Of a stretch of DNA of 10,135 nt, positions 1 through 7,595 are shown piece after piece. The DNA is taken from assembly GCA_017613855.1 (NCBI GenBank), contig JAGACY010000217.1, positions 1-10,135 on the forward strand, given 5' to 3'. The DNA comes from Pseudomonadota bacterium (GTDB lineage Bacteria; Myxococcota; Bradymonadia; UBA4248). The notes below the pieces were generated by a model that was not told the origin of the DNA, did no database searches, and worked only from the letters and a program-made list of their open reading frames with translations. Position numbers and translations under genes: made by a program. Numbering within the stretch: position 1 is the stretch's first letter; each line of letters begins with the position of its first letter.

Positions 1-1220
1 CTTCGAGCTACGCAACCCCGATTGCCGAATCCGCCGCACAAAGCTTCGTCCTTCAACGCGTGCTCGCTCGCAATACCTCGAGTCATGTCGATGAAATCAA
101 AGCTGGAGAATTGGGCGACGTCCTCCTCACAGGAGCGACCGGATTCCTCGGCGTACATATTCTCAAGGAACTCATCGATTCGACCAACTCGACGGTGTAT
201 TGCCTCGTTCGCAAAGGTAAATTCAAAGATGTCTCCCTGCGCGTCAAAAATATGCTGATGTATTATTTTGATACGACGTTCGACGATATCTTCGAAAGCC
301 GAATTCGCTGTATCGAAGGCGATATTACAGACACCAAATCGCTCGAACAGATCCTGTCTCTGCCCATCAAAACGGTCATCAACAGCGCAGCATGCGTCAA
401 GCATTTTGCAGCCAGCGATATTCTTGAACGCATCAATGTCGGAGGCGTTGCCAATCTCATCGACATCTGCGAACGCATGAAGATCCGGCTCATTCAGATT
501 TCGACCTATTCCATTGCGGGCGAAAACGTCAATCAGCATGTCAACCCGAATCAAAAGCTCCACGAAAATGAGCTCTATTTCGGGCAGAGTCTCGAAAATA
601 AATACGTCAATACGAAGTTCCGCGCCGAAGAACTCGTTCTCTCGCACATTGCACAGCACGGCCTCGATGCGAAAATCATCCGCGTCGGCAATCTCATGAG
701 CCGCCAGCGCGATGGTGAATTCCAAATTAATTTCGTCACCAACGGGTTTATGAGAGGCCTCAAAGGCTATGCGGCCATCGGCATGTATCCCGTCAGCCGG
801 ATGGATGAAACCGTCGAGTTTTCGCCCATCGACACGACGGCAGCCGCCATCGTCAGGCTGGCCCCGACCAATGCCAAATTCACCGTATTTCACGCATTTA
901 ACGGGCATCGCGTCGAAATGGGCGATGTCATCGAAGCCGTCAATGCCTGTGGCATTCCCATTCAGGTTGTGCCGGATGATGTTTTCGACGAAGCATTCCA
1001 GCGAGCACTGGCCGACGAGTCGACGAATATGCTCGTTTCGGGGCTCATTTCGTACATGTCACACGACGAAGATATCTACGAAATCGAAGGCGATCCCACG
1101 TTCACCATCCGTGCCCTCTATCGGCTTGGCTTTAAATGGCCGGCCACAGACAAAGCTTACCTGATAAACGCCATCGAAGCCCTGCGTACGCTGCGCTTCT
1201 TTGATGGAGACGCCAAATGA
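1..1220 (+). CDS. Thioester reductase domain, C-terminal end of an NRPS-like protein (5' truncated by window)
   Basis: The frame is open from the first full codon (position 3) to the TGA at 1218-1220, so this is the 3' part of a gene that starts before the window; the GTG at 60 is only the first possible internal start and has no clear ribosome binding site. The visible part is an extended short-chain dehydrogenase fold of the kind that ends nonribosomal peptide synthetases and reductively releases the carrier-bound thioester as an aldehyde or alcohol using NAD(P)H. The nucleotide-binding loop VLLTGATGFLG lies at about nt 120-152. A catalytic-triad pattern is visible: Thr in ISTYS (nt 498-512), then Tyr and Lys in YVNTK (nt 603-617). 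RVGNLMSRQRDGEFQ and EFSPIDTTAAAIVRLA are typical of this subfamily. An adenylation plus carrier module should lie upstream. A carboxylic acid reductase or a free-standing reductase cannot be excluded from this fragment. Confidence 0.85.
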   Translation, partial: SSYATPIAESAAQSFVLQRVLARNTSSHVDEIKAGELGDVLLTGATGFLGVHILKELIDSTNSTVYCLVRKGKFKDVSLRVKNMLMYYFDTTFDDIFESRIRCIEGDITDTKSLEQILSLPIKTVINSAACVKHFAASDILERINVGGVANLIDICERMKIRLIQISTYSIAGENVNQHVNPNQKLHENELYFGQSLENKYVNTKFRAEELVLSHIAQHGLDAKIIRVGNLMSRQRDGEFQINFVTNGFMRGLKGYAAIGMYPVSRMDETVEFSPIDTTAAAIVRLAPTNAKFTVFHAFNGHRVEMGDVIEAVNACGIPIQVVPDDVFDEAFQRALADESTNMLVSGLISYMSHDEDIYEIEGDPTFTIRALYRLGFKWPATDKAYLINAIEALRTLRFFDGDAK

Positions 1221-2983
1221 ACCCAACGCGCAACGACGCTCTCATCAAAAGAAAATTCTACCAGTATCTCCTGCCGGGCATCATGATGGTTCTTGCCCTG
1301 CAGGCAGGTGACATCATCGACAGCATTATCGTGGCCCAGCTCATGGGGGCAGAGGCCATGTCTGCCGTCACGCTGTGTTTGCCGCTCCTTAGTGTCCTGC
1401 AGCTGGTGCCATTTCTCATGGCTAACGGCGGAACCGTCTGGATTGCCAATCTCCTCGGCCAGACCGAGACCAAAAAAGCCTCCAAAACGCGATCGGTCTG
1501 CCTCATTACCGGCGTTGCCGTCTCGCTCTTTTTTGCAGCCATCACGCCATTGGTCATCGATCCTTTGTCGGTATTGCTCTCGGGCAGCGATCCCCAGATG
1601 TTCGCCTATGTCCGGCAGTACGCCCTCGTCAACATGCTCGGCATCCCGCTTTTGAGCCTGTCCATTATGATGGCCAATTACCTCAATGTCGACAACCATC
1701 CCAACCTCGGGTCGGCATTGTTCATCATTGCCAACATATTTAACCTCTTTTTCGACTACGTTCTCATTAAGTATGCCGGCCTCGGGATGTATGGCACCGC
1801 GCTTGCCACCGTTCTCGGCTATTTTATCGGACTCGTCGTCCTCATCCCCTATTTGCGCGACAAAAACCGCATGCTGCGCCTCCGGCGCCCTTCAGGCCAC
1901 GATTTCGCAGTCCTCAAGGATGTCATCAAAGCCGGCGCCCCTCTGTTCTTCTTTATGTTGATGACGAGCCTGCGTGATGTCAGCATCAACAGCGGTGTCG
2001 TCCGCCTGCTCGGCGTTGACAGCATGACCGTTTACGCCATCTGCATCAATTCCGTGCTGCTCGTCGAACTGCTCATTGGCGGCATTTATGGGCTTTTGCC
2101 CACAATCTGCGGCATTCTCTACGGCGAAAAAGATTATTTTGGCATTCATGCGCTCATCCGGCGCGTCCTCAAAGCCAGCATCGCGCTATCCCTGGCCCTC
2201 ATTGCCTTCTTCCTCGTATTTCCCAATATTATCAGTACTTTCTTCGGCCTCGAGGAAGACGCACTCATCGCGCTCGGCAATACCAGCCTGCGCATCTATT
2301 GCCTGGGGTTTGTCTTTTATTCGCTCAATAAATGTTTTCAAACCTATTACCAGACCATCCTGCAGCCCAAACTGGCCAATATCAGCACGATCCTTCAGGG
2401 ATTTGCCTTTATTGTGCCGCTTTCCTTCGCACTCATGCTGCCCTTTAGCCTTTACGGCGTGTGTCTCGCTGCGGTCATATCCGAACTGCTTAGCTTTGTC
2501 GTCGTGCAGATCCTGCGCATCTTCTGGCAAAGACGCGGCAAACTGCCCCAAAAAGGCATTCTGATGCTGCCCGATTCGAACCCAGAAGATACGTTCGATT
2601 TCACCGTTCAGGGCGACGTCGAATCGGCCGTCGGCATTTCGCAAAAAATCATCGACTTCTGTCTCGGCCACCAAATTGACCCCAAAAAGTCGAACGCACT
2701 CGGCGTTGCTGCCGAAGAGCTTATCGCCAATATCGGTGCATACGGCAAGCTGACCCCCAAAAACAATCACATCGACCTGAGCCTCATTCTGCAGGACGAC
2801 AAAATCATTTTCCGCATCCGCGACGATGGCATTCCCTTCGATCCCACGGGTTGGCAGCGCACCGATCCCTCCGACGATCCCAATGTCTCCGGCCTAGAAC
2901 TCGTCCGCCTGCTTTGCCACGATTTTACCTATACGCGCGTGCTCAATCTCAACAATACGGTCATCGAAATGGAACGCGCCTGA
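1217..2983 (+). CDS. MATE-family efflux transporter fused to an RsbW/SpoIIAB-like ATPase domain
   Basis: The ATG at 1217 overlaps the TGA of the upstream reductase gene (ATGA), so the two genes are translationally coupled and probably one operon. The product has 588 residues. Residues 1 to about 440 are a strongly hydrophobic multidrug and toxin extrusion (MATE) transporter of about twelve membrane segments; this family exports small molecules by Na+ or H+ antiport. A short charged linker (around WQRRGKLPQ) leads to a cytoplasmic GHKL-type ATP-binding domain, about residues 458-588. It has an N-box (AAEELIANI, about 498-506), a G1-type box (RDDGIPFDP, about 535-543) and a glycine box (SGLELVRLL, about 558-566), as in HATPase_c_2 serine kinases/anti-sigma factors. 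MATE proteins are normally about 450 residues, so the extra domain is real. The context suggests export of the reductase-released product. What the ATPase domain binds or phosphorylates is unknown. Confidence 0.88.
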   Translation: MNPTRNDALIKRKFYQYLLPGIMMVLALQAGDIIDSIIVAQLMGAEAMSAVTLCLPLLSVLQLVPFLMANGGTVWIANLLGQTETKKASKTRSVCLITGVAVSLFFAAITPLVIDPLSVLLSGSDPQMFAYVRQYALVNMLGIPLLSLSIMMANYLNVDNHPNLGSALFIIANIFNLFFDYVLIKYAGLGMYGTALATVLGYFIGLVVLIPYLRDKNRMLRLRRPSGHDFAVLKDVIKAGAPLFFFMLMTSLRDVSINSGVVRLLGVDSMTVYAICINSVLLVELLIGGIYGLLPTICGILYGEKDYFGIHALIRRVLKASIALSLALIAFFLVFPNIISTFFGLEEDALIALGNTSLRIYCLGFVFYSLNKCFQTYYQTILQPKLANISTILQGFAFIVPLSFALMLPFSLYGVCLAAVISELLSFVVVQILRIFWQRRGKLPQKGILMLPDSNPEDTFDFTVQGDVESAVGISQKIIDFCLGHQIDPKKSNALGVAAEELIANIGAYGKLTPKNNHIDLSLILQDDKIIFRIRDDGIPFDPTGWQRTDPSDDPNVSGLELVRLLCHDFTYTRVLNLNNTVIEMERA

Positions 2984-2998
2984 TTGATTTGTCCAGTT

Positions 2999-3032
2999 GC
3001 CCGTGCTATGGCTTACAGCCATACGCACGGGC
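2999..3032 (+). terminator. Hairpin after the MATE gene, possible terminator
   Basis: Sixteen bases after the TGA of the MATE gene, the arm at 2999-3013 (starts GCCCGTGC) pairs with 3017-3032 (ends GCACGGGC). The stem is 15 bp with one bulged G and a 3-base loop (TAC). The stem is strong, but what follows is CCTTAAAG rather than a T-run, so it is not a classical intrinsic terminator. It may instead act as a 3' stabilising or Rho-assisted end of the reductase-MATE operon. Confidence 0.5.
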
Positions 3033-3172
3033 CCTTAAAGTAGCATCTCAATCGAAAAGATGATTGATTTTGCCGTATAGCGTGCTATTCCATATGCACA
3101 CTAGGCGTGTCTATGCCTTCTTGGTGTATTCAGCGCTTGTTTGAATCATTCCCCTTCATTCCGGGCCATTGT

Positions 3173-3189
3173 TAAGGAAGCAGATCATG
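3173..3189 (+). promoter_or_regulatory. Ribosome binding site and ATG that fix the true start of the large lipoprotein gene
   Basis: AAGGAAG (3175-3181) is followed after five bases by ATG (3187-3189). The codons that follow, in the same frame as the long downstream gene, give a basic N-terminus, a hydrophobic core and a lipobox, apart from a TAA at 3202-3204. This is the only convincing start; no in-frame ATG, GTG or TTG exists between the TAA and the GTG at 3340. No convincing sigma-70 promoter was found in the gap 2984-3172. Confidence 0.7.
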
Positions 3190-5634
3190 TTCAAATCAAA
3201 ATAATATTTTTTACTTTCATGCTGTTTTGCTTTTGTCGCCCTGCAGGCATGTGCATCCACCGATATCACTGACATTAACGATTCCCAATGCCCTGCCTGT
3301 GAAACAGGTACCCATTGCGATACATCCACCCTGGAATGTGTGCCGGATGAAGAGGGCGATAAAACTAAAAAATGCCCCGATTCCTGCCCGAAAAATCAAT
3401 ATTGTAATAAAACGACAAACTATCAATGTGTGCCAAAAGAAGACGAAGCCACGGATAAATGCCCGGAATCCTGTCCGGAAAACCAACATTGTGATGAAAC
3501 GACAAACTATCAATGTGTGCCAGACAATGAAGAACCGCCTTCACAATGCCCTGAGACCTGTCCGGAAGAAGAGTATTGTGATGAAACGACAAACTATCAA
3601 TGTGTGCCTATTGGATCGGAACTGCCTTCACAATGCCCTGAGACCTGTCCAGAGGAAGAGTATTGTGATGAAACGACAAACTATCAATGTGTGCCAGACA
3701 ATGAAGAACCGCCTTCACAATGCCCTGAGACCTGTCCGGAAGAAGAGTATTGTGATGAAACGACAAACTATCAATGTGTGCCTATTGGATGGGAACCGCC
3801 AACAAATGTTTGCCCGGATTGTCCCGAGAATTTCTACTGCAATGAATCGACCAACTGGGAATGTGTAGAAAACACACCACAAGCAGAATGCATAGCAGAA
3901 AGCAAACAATGCCTGGGTAATATACTTCAGATCTGCAATGCCTCAGGACAATACGAAAATGCACAGGATTGCTCACTCGATCAGCAAACCTGTAAGGATG
4001 GTGAGAATGGCATCGGTTGTTATCTCGAACAAACATGCACCGTTGGCCATACCAAATGCGAAGATAATATCATTTATCAGTGCAGCGAGAGCGGGACTTA
4101 TGCCCCAAAACAAGATTGTTCTTCGCTCAAAGATACCCCCGTCTGCAATGATACAAGCGGTACAGCCGTATGTGAATGTATTCCCGGAACGCGGTTATGC
4201 GATGGCAAAACAGTCAAGATATGTACAGATGCCCATATATTTGAAGTTGAACAGAAATGCGGCGATTTTAGTACATGCGCCATTGAACTTGATCATCCAA
4301 GATGTATTGTAGAACGTACTCTGCGCGTGCTCATCCTGGAAATTGATCCTATCCTCACAACCGGCAAGGTTGAAGGTAAAGACTGTACCGGTATCACAGC
4401 AAGCCAATGCCTTGGTCAAAACAAAGACCAGGCTGTTAACGAACTCATCGAAGATATCGAGTTCAGCTCACATAACACCGTCAAAGTACAAATTGTCGGT
4501 ACAGAAAAAACAAATGAATTTGCATATTATAATACTCAGGTTCCACTTGTGAGCGGCGGCAAATCCAATCATTACGATCAGGCGACCTGGCTTGATATCT
4601 TTAAAAATGGATGGTGGGGTGGATTATCTGACAGCAGATGGAGCGCTTCCGGAGCTTATCAGTTTAATTATAATCATTACCTGACAAAATATAATCTCAT
4701 TCAACGCCGCAAAAATAATGAATTCAATGAAATCTGGATTGTCAATGTCGATCCGGTGAATAATTACGAATCCATTATGGTTGGCAAAAATGCCTATTGG
4801 ATTAATGGCGCACAAATTGAAGGTGATTGTCCTGTCTTTAAAATGATGAATGTCTCCATCTCTCGGCCGGATGCAAACTACGAGTGTTTTGGACATGCAA
4901 CGGAAAATATCTTAACACAAGCATTTAATGCAACAATGGGTGCGAATTACAATCCACTTAATTGGAGCAAAAATTCCATCAAAATTGATAAGAGTAATTA
5001 TAAAAAACTCAACCTTTGGCAGCGTTTTATGCTTCCCGAATGGCAAAATAGCGCCAAAAACACAGGTCTGACCGGTGTCGGAAATATGCATTATTCTCCG
5101 AACAGCGTAGACGATTATGATTGGAATAATACAAGTCAAAATAATGTCTTAAGCAAATGGCAAGAGTGGGAAAACTATCCCAACATGACGGATAATCCCT
5201 CTACTTCTGTATTTTCTGTTTCTGTCTATATGACCGCTGCATTAACGGGTACAACCTCGGATGCAAGAAGACATCATCGCTGGTGGTTTGGCCTCTTCCC
5301 GCATATTCCTGGCTATACCCAAGATGGTTATTCCAACAACTGGTGGGATTATTTTATTACGGGTGATTTCGTAACCAAAATTCAGGCCGATACCAAAGCC
5401 TATACCTATCAGGTTGGTGCCAAACTTAACAATATCAAGGTAAAACTCACCTATCACAGCGAATATACCGAAACCATCACCATTCGCGGTGATGAAGGCA
5501 ACATTCGGTTCAGCAAAGAAGGCATCATTGCCATTGACAAGGATGGTGATATGTATGCTCAAAAAGCAGGAACGACCGATCTTACCTTTGCAAGAGACGG
5601 ACAAACCATCAAAATATCAATTACTGTCAACTAA
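3187..5634 (+). CDS. Large Cys-repeat surface lipoprotein, interrupted at codon 6 by an in-frame TAA
   Basis: Read from the ATG at 3187, the frame gives MFKSK, a stop (3202-3204), then YFLLSCCFAFVALQAC, a clear lipoprotein signal with lipobox LQAC (Cys at codon 22, nt 3250). Ignoring the stop, the product has about 815 residues; the longest uninterrupted frame starts only at GTG 3340, inside the repeats, and would lack a signal. Codons 35 to about 235 hold seven Cys-rich units of about 29 residues (pattern CPETCPEEEYCDETTNYQCVP). About 235-376 is a second Cys-rich part with looser C-x-G-x-x-C units. About 377-740 is a W/Y/N-rich domain I cannot assign, with MVGKNAYWING, CFGHATENIL, MHYSPNSVDDYDW, HHRWWFGLFPHIPG and NNWWDYF. 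About 745-815 resembles a bacterial Ig-like (BIG2) domain. The gene is more AT-rich than the operon before it. It was probably an outer-membrane-anchored surface protein; its function is unknown. The stop could be a real nonsense mutation or an assembly error. Confidence 0.72.
3289..3810 (+). repeat. Tandem 87-bp Cys-rich coding repeats (six units plus a degenerate seventh)
   Basis: Units start at the first Cys codon at 3289 (84 bp), 3373, 3460, 3547, 3634 and 3721 (90 bp), with a degenerate seventh from 3811. Each encodes about 29 residues with four conserved Cys. The outer units have diverged, while the central ones are nearly identical. A 129-bp stretch, 3488-3616, recurs exactly at 3662-3790, an offset of 174 bp or two units. 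This marks a recent two-unit duplication by slippage or unequal recombination. Confidence 0.9.
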
Positions 5635-5647
5635 CGTAAAAGCTCGC

Positions 5648-5700
5648 ATTCACCAGAGCAGAGCTACTTAAAGAACGTGGTTCTGCTCTCGTTCGTGAAT
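5648..5700 (+). terminator. Interrupted hairpin after the large lipoprotein gene
   Basis: AGAGCAGA (5655-5662) pairs perfectly with TCTGCTCT (5682-5689), and ATTCAC (5648-5653) with GTGAAT (5695-5700), separated by a 1/5-base internal loop. It begins 13 bases after the stop codon. There is no T-run after it, so the terminator role rests on position and stem alone. Confidence 0.45.
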
Positions 5701-5765
5701 CATAGTATGTTAGTGAAGGAAACAAAATAATAGGAATGTCGGGCTTGACAACGGTCACTACATAT

Positions 5766-5786
5766 TAAAAATGTGCTATAGCACAT
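5766..5786 (-). terminator. Intrinsic terminator of the AAA ATPase gene
   Basis: The perfect 16-bp palindrome ATGTGCTATAGCACAT at 5771-5786, read on the minus strand, is followed directly by TTTTTAATATG. This is a short stem with a U-tract, the form of a Rho-independent terminator, about 65 bases past the ATPase stop codon. A dyad operator is the alternative reading, but no gene start lies nearby. Confidence 0.65.
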
Positions 5787-5851
5787 CTGTACTTGGCAAA
5801 TTGCCGGCGCATCATAGACCACCACCAAACCGTATCCATATAATCGGCACC

Positions 5852-7123
5852 CTAATGCTTGAGTGCTGTGACCGGAATCACGTGCACACCGTCTGCCCGT
5901 TTGTAAGCATAAGGCGCAGTGGCTGTTAGGACCATCAAGAACGATGGCGATTTCATCTTCGACGTGTCGATTTTATTGGCCAGGGTTTTCAGTGTATGTG
6001 CGCCTTCCTCAATGAGCCTGTCACCGCCGAGCTTGATTTCAACCAGTCCGTAGCTTCCATCGCGCAGGTGAATCACGGCATCGCATTCCAAACCATCTTT
6101 CGTACGGAAATGATAAACATTGCCCCCCAATGCATCAGCATAGACACGCAGATCGCGAATACAGAGCGTTTCGAAGAAGAGCCCGAATGTTTCCAAATCG
6201 TTCATAAGGTCACCGGGGCCGATGCCCAGAGCGGCAGTTGCAATCGACGGATCTACAAAATAGCGTGTATCCGATGTTCGTATTGCCGTTTTGCTGCGAA
6301 GATTCGGACTCCACGCTGGACAATCCTCAATAACAAATATTTTTTTTAGCGCATTTGTATAAGATGCCACCGTGTCCCGGCTCAATGTCTCATCTTGACT
6401 GACATGAATATCCTCTCCGATAGTGGTATTTGGGGCCTGCGTTCCCTGGTGACGAGCCAGAGAGCGCATCAGAAGGCGAGCTCGCATCTCATTTCTCGAC
6501 ACGCCATCGACTCGGGAAATATCAGATTTTACAACCGCATCCAAATAGTCAAAAGACTGGACCAGTGCATCTTCCCCCTGTAAAAATGTCGCCTCTGGCC
6601 ATCCACCACGACAGATTAGAAAAGCGATATCCTTTAGCGCCGCCTGATTTTCCGCAAAGACTGGCTTGTCATTGGGTCGAAACAGCGTACTGAGGCTGAC
6701 TTCGCCAGTGGATTCTCCAGACTCATACAGACTCATGGGGCGCATTCTTATCCAGGCAAATCGTCCCGTACCCGTGTGATGCACGTCCTCCATTTCCGCA
6801 GGTACAGAGGAACCTGTTAACAGGAAATGTCCAAAGCCTTCCCGATGATCCGTCTCGAAACGCACGGCATCCCATAATTTAGGGGCTATCTGCCATTCGT
6901 CGATCAAACGCGGCGTTTCCCCAAGAAGTAACGAACGCGGGCTGATGTCTACTAACTGGAGATTATGTTTAATTCTGTCTGGATCACTCATGTACAGAAT
7001 GCTGGCCGCATGTTGCTCGCATGTGGTGGTTTTTCCGCACCATTTTGCGCCTTCTACAAGGATTGCCCCCTTGTTCTTCAATCGGTTTGTGATGGTCGCA
7101 TCAATCACTCTTGGTCTGTACAT
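5852..7123 (-). CDS. AAA+ ATPase with DUF4143 nuclease-like C-terminus
   Basis: This is a 423-residue member of the widespread AAA_14/DUF4143 family, whose members are scattered through accessory DNA and whose cellular role is poorly known. The P-loop GAKWCGKT lies at residues 25-32 and the Walker B-like LIDEWQ at 73-78, with Asp75 and Glu76. A sensor-1-like strand, HFLLTGSS, follows at about 100. The C-terminal quarter has the PD-(D/E)XK-like pattern of DUF4143: FRTKDGLECDAVI, then GLVEIKLGG. I chose the ATG at 7121-7123 because GGAGGG (7131-7136) sits seven bases before it and because the next in-frame ATG upstream (7172-7174) lies upstream of the predicted -10 box and so would not be transcribed. 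The gene stands alone, with its own promoter and terminator, and is opposite in direction to its neighbours. That suggests an independently acquired unit, possibly linked to defence or toxin-antitoxin-like roles; this last point is speculation. Confidence 0.88.
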   Translation of the reverse strand: MYRPRVIDATITNRLKNKGAILVEGAKWCGKTTTCEQHAASILYMSDPDRIKHNLQLVDISPRSLLLGETPRLIDEWQIAPKLWDAVRFETDHREGFGHFLLTGSSVPAEMEDVHHTGTGRFAWIRMRPMSLYESGESTGEVSLSTLFRPNDKPVFAENQAALKDIAFLICRGGWPEATFLQGEDALVQSFDYLDAVVKSDISRVDGVSRNEMRARLLMRSLARHQGTQAPNTTIGEDIHVSQDETLSRDTVASYTNALKKIFVIEDCPAWSPNLRSKTAIRTSDTRYFVDPSIATAALGIGPGDLMNDLETFGLFFETLCIRDLRVYADALGGNVYHFRTKDGLECDAVIHLRDGSYGLVEIKLGGDRLIEEGAHTLKTLANKIDTSKMKSPSFLMVLTATAPYAYKRADGVHVIPVTALKH

Positions 7124-7162
7124 GCAAATTCCCTCCATCAAATGCCCCACTTTGGAATTTGC

Positions 7163-7191
7163 ATTATATGGCATAATTCCTAAACTTTAAA
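7163..7191 (-). promoter_or_regulatory. Sigma-70-type promoter of the AAA ATPase gene
   Basis: On the minus strand, TTTAAA (7186-7191) and a perfect TATAAT (7163-7168) are separated by 17 bases. Transcription would start near 7156, about 33 bases before the ATG at 7123 and 20 bases before the GGAGGG ribosome binding site. The four 23-bp repeats begin 6 bp beyond the -35 box, in a typical activator or operator position. Confidence 0.7.
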
Positions 7192-7196
7192 CAAAA

Positions 7197-7284
7197 ATCC
7201 GCAGTTTGACGTAATTTTGATCCGCAGTTTGGCGTAATTTTGATCCGCAGTTTGGCGAAATTTTGATCCGCAGTTTGGCAAAAT
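7197..7284. repeat. Four tandem 23-bp direct repeats upstream of the ATPase promoter
   Basis: Units are at 7197-7219, 7220-7242, 7243-7265 and 7266-7284 (the last incomplete). The core is ATCCGCAGTTTGGCG followed by TAATTTTG. Units 1 and 2 differ at one base, and divergence grows towards unit 4. They are directly tandem with no spacers, so this is not CRISPR. Two readings are possible: binding sites for a regulator of the adjacent ATPase promoter, or the multiple terminal repeats of an IS21-type element that has otherwise been lost. No transposase gene is visible in the window. Confidence 0.9.
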
Positions 7285-7406
7285 AGTGTGTTATGCAAGT
7301 CAAAAGGCCGATTATGATGGTTTAAATGGTTCAGAAAAGCTCAATAAATTGGTAAATGACAGGTTATATTCCCAATAGATTTGAAAGACTGAAATCAACA
7401 TAGGGG

Positions 7407-7437
7407 TTGATTTGGTTTAATCAAGTAGGCATATACA
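7407..7437 (+). promoter_or_regulatory. Weak candidate promoter for the phosphopantetheinyl transferase gene
   Basis: TTGATT (7407-7412) and TATACA (7432-7437) are separated by 19 bases, which is long, and the -10 box matches consensus at only four positions. TTGATT is also one arm of the 6-bp inverted repeat TTGATT/AATCAA (7407-7424). If the promoter is real, transcription would start near 7444, placing all three downstream hairpins in the mRNA leader. Confidence 0.25.
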
Positions 7438-7440
7438 AAA

Positions 7441-7595
7441 CCGCCCGCGTATTTGCCATATCGCGCCAAGCAGACCGCACGGCGCGATTGGCAAATAGCG
7501 GGCGGCAAGAGGCCGTATTGGCGGCGGCAAGGGGGCAAGGCCCCTTGCCATCGACGCCAATAGGCCGAAATACGAGGCGTATCGGCGAAAGCCGA
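7441..7595 (+). other. Three-hairpin GC-rich element in the leader of the phosphopantetheinyl transferase gene
   Basis: This is a GC-rich block flanked by AT-rich DNA. Hairpin 1: 7441-7467 pairs with 7481-7505 over 25 bp, with only two bulged bases and a 13-base loop. Hairpin 2: 7511-7534 pairs with 7541-7566 (outer GGCC, TATTGGCG/CGCCAATA, inner GGCAAGGGG/CCCCTTGCC) with a small internal loop. Hairpin 3: ATACG/CGTAT (7570-7574/7578-7582) runs into TCGGC-GAAA-GCCGA (7582-7595), which has a GNRA tetraloop. The frame of the downstream gene happens to stay open through the block, but its structure and the lack of a ribosome binding site argue for RNA or a palindromic repeat element rather than coding. 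It could be a structured leader, a non-coding RNA, or a mobile palindromic unit repeated elsewhere in the genome. Confidence 0.75.

Noticed and set aside
1157..2770. Long open frames on the minus strand opposite the MATE gene (1157-1699 and 2186-2770)
   Set aside because: They lie fully within a clear transporter gene, encode low-complexity charged sequence without motifs, and follow from its C-rich third codon positions.
2981..3070. Direct repeat TGATTGATTT at 2981-2990 and 3061-3070 as an attachment site
   Set aside because: Ten AT-rich bases, one copy overlapping a stop codon, with no integrase or bounded element; chance is enough.
3227..3868. Plus-strand frame of 213 codons overlapping the Cys-repeat array
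   Set aside because: It is a shifted reading of the 87-bp repeats; the frame with regular Cys spacing and a continuing domain is the real one.
5745..5780. Promoter starting at TTGACA (5745-5750)
   Set aside because: The -35 match is perfect, but no acceptable -10 box lies 15-19 bases away, and no plus-strand gene follows.
5996..6349. Plus-strand frame opposite the ATPase gene
   Set aside because: It is antisense to the conserved DUF4143 region and has no ribosome binding site or recognisable motif.
7197..7284. CRISPR array
   Set aside because: The 23-bp units are directly adjacent with no spacers, and no cas gene is present.
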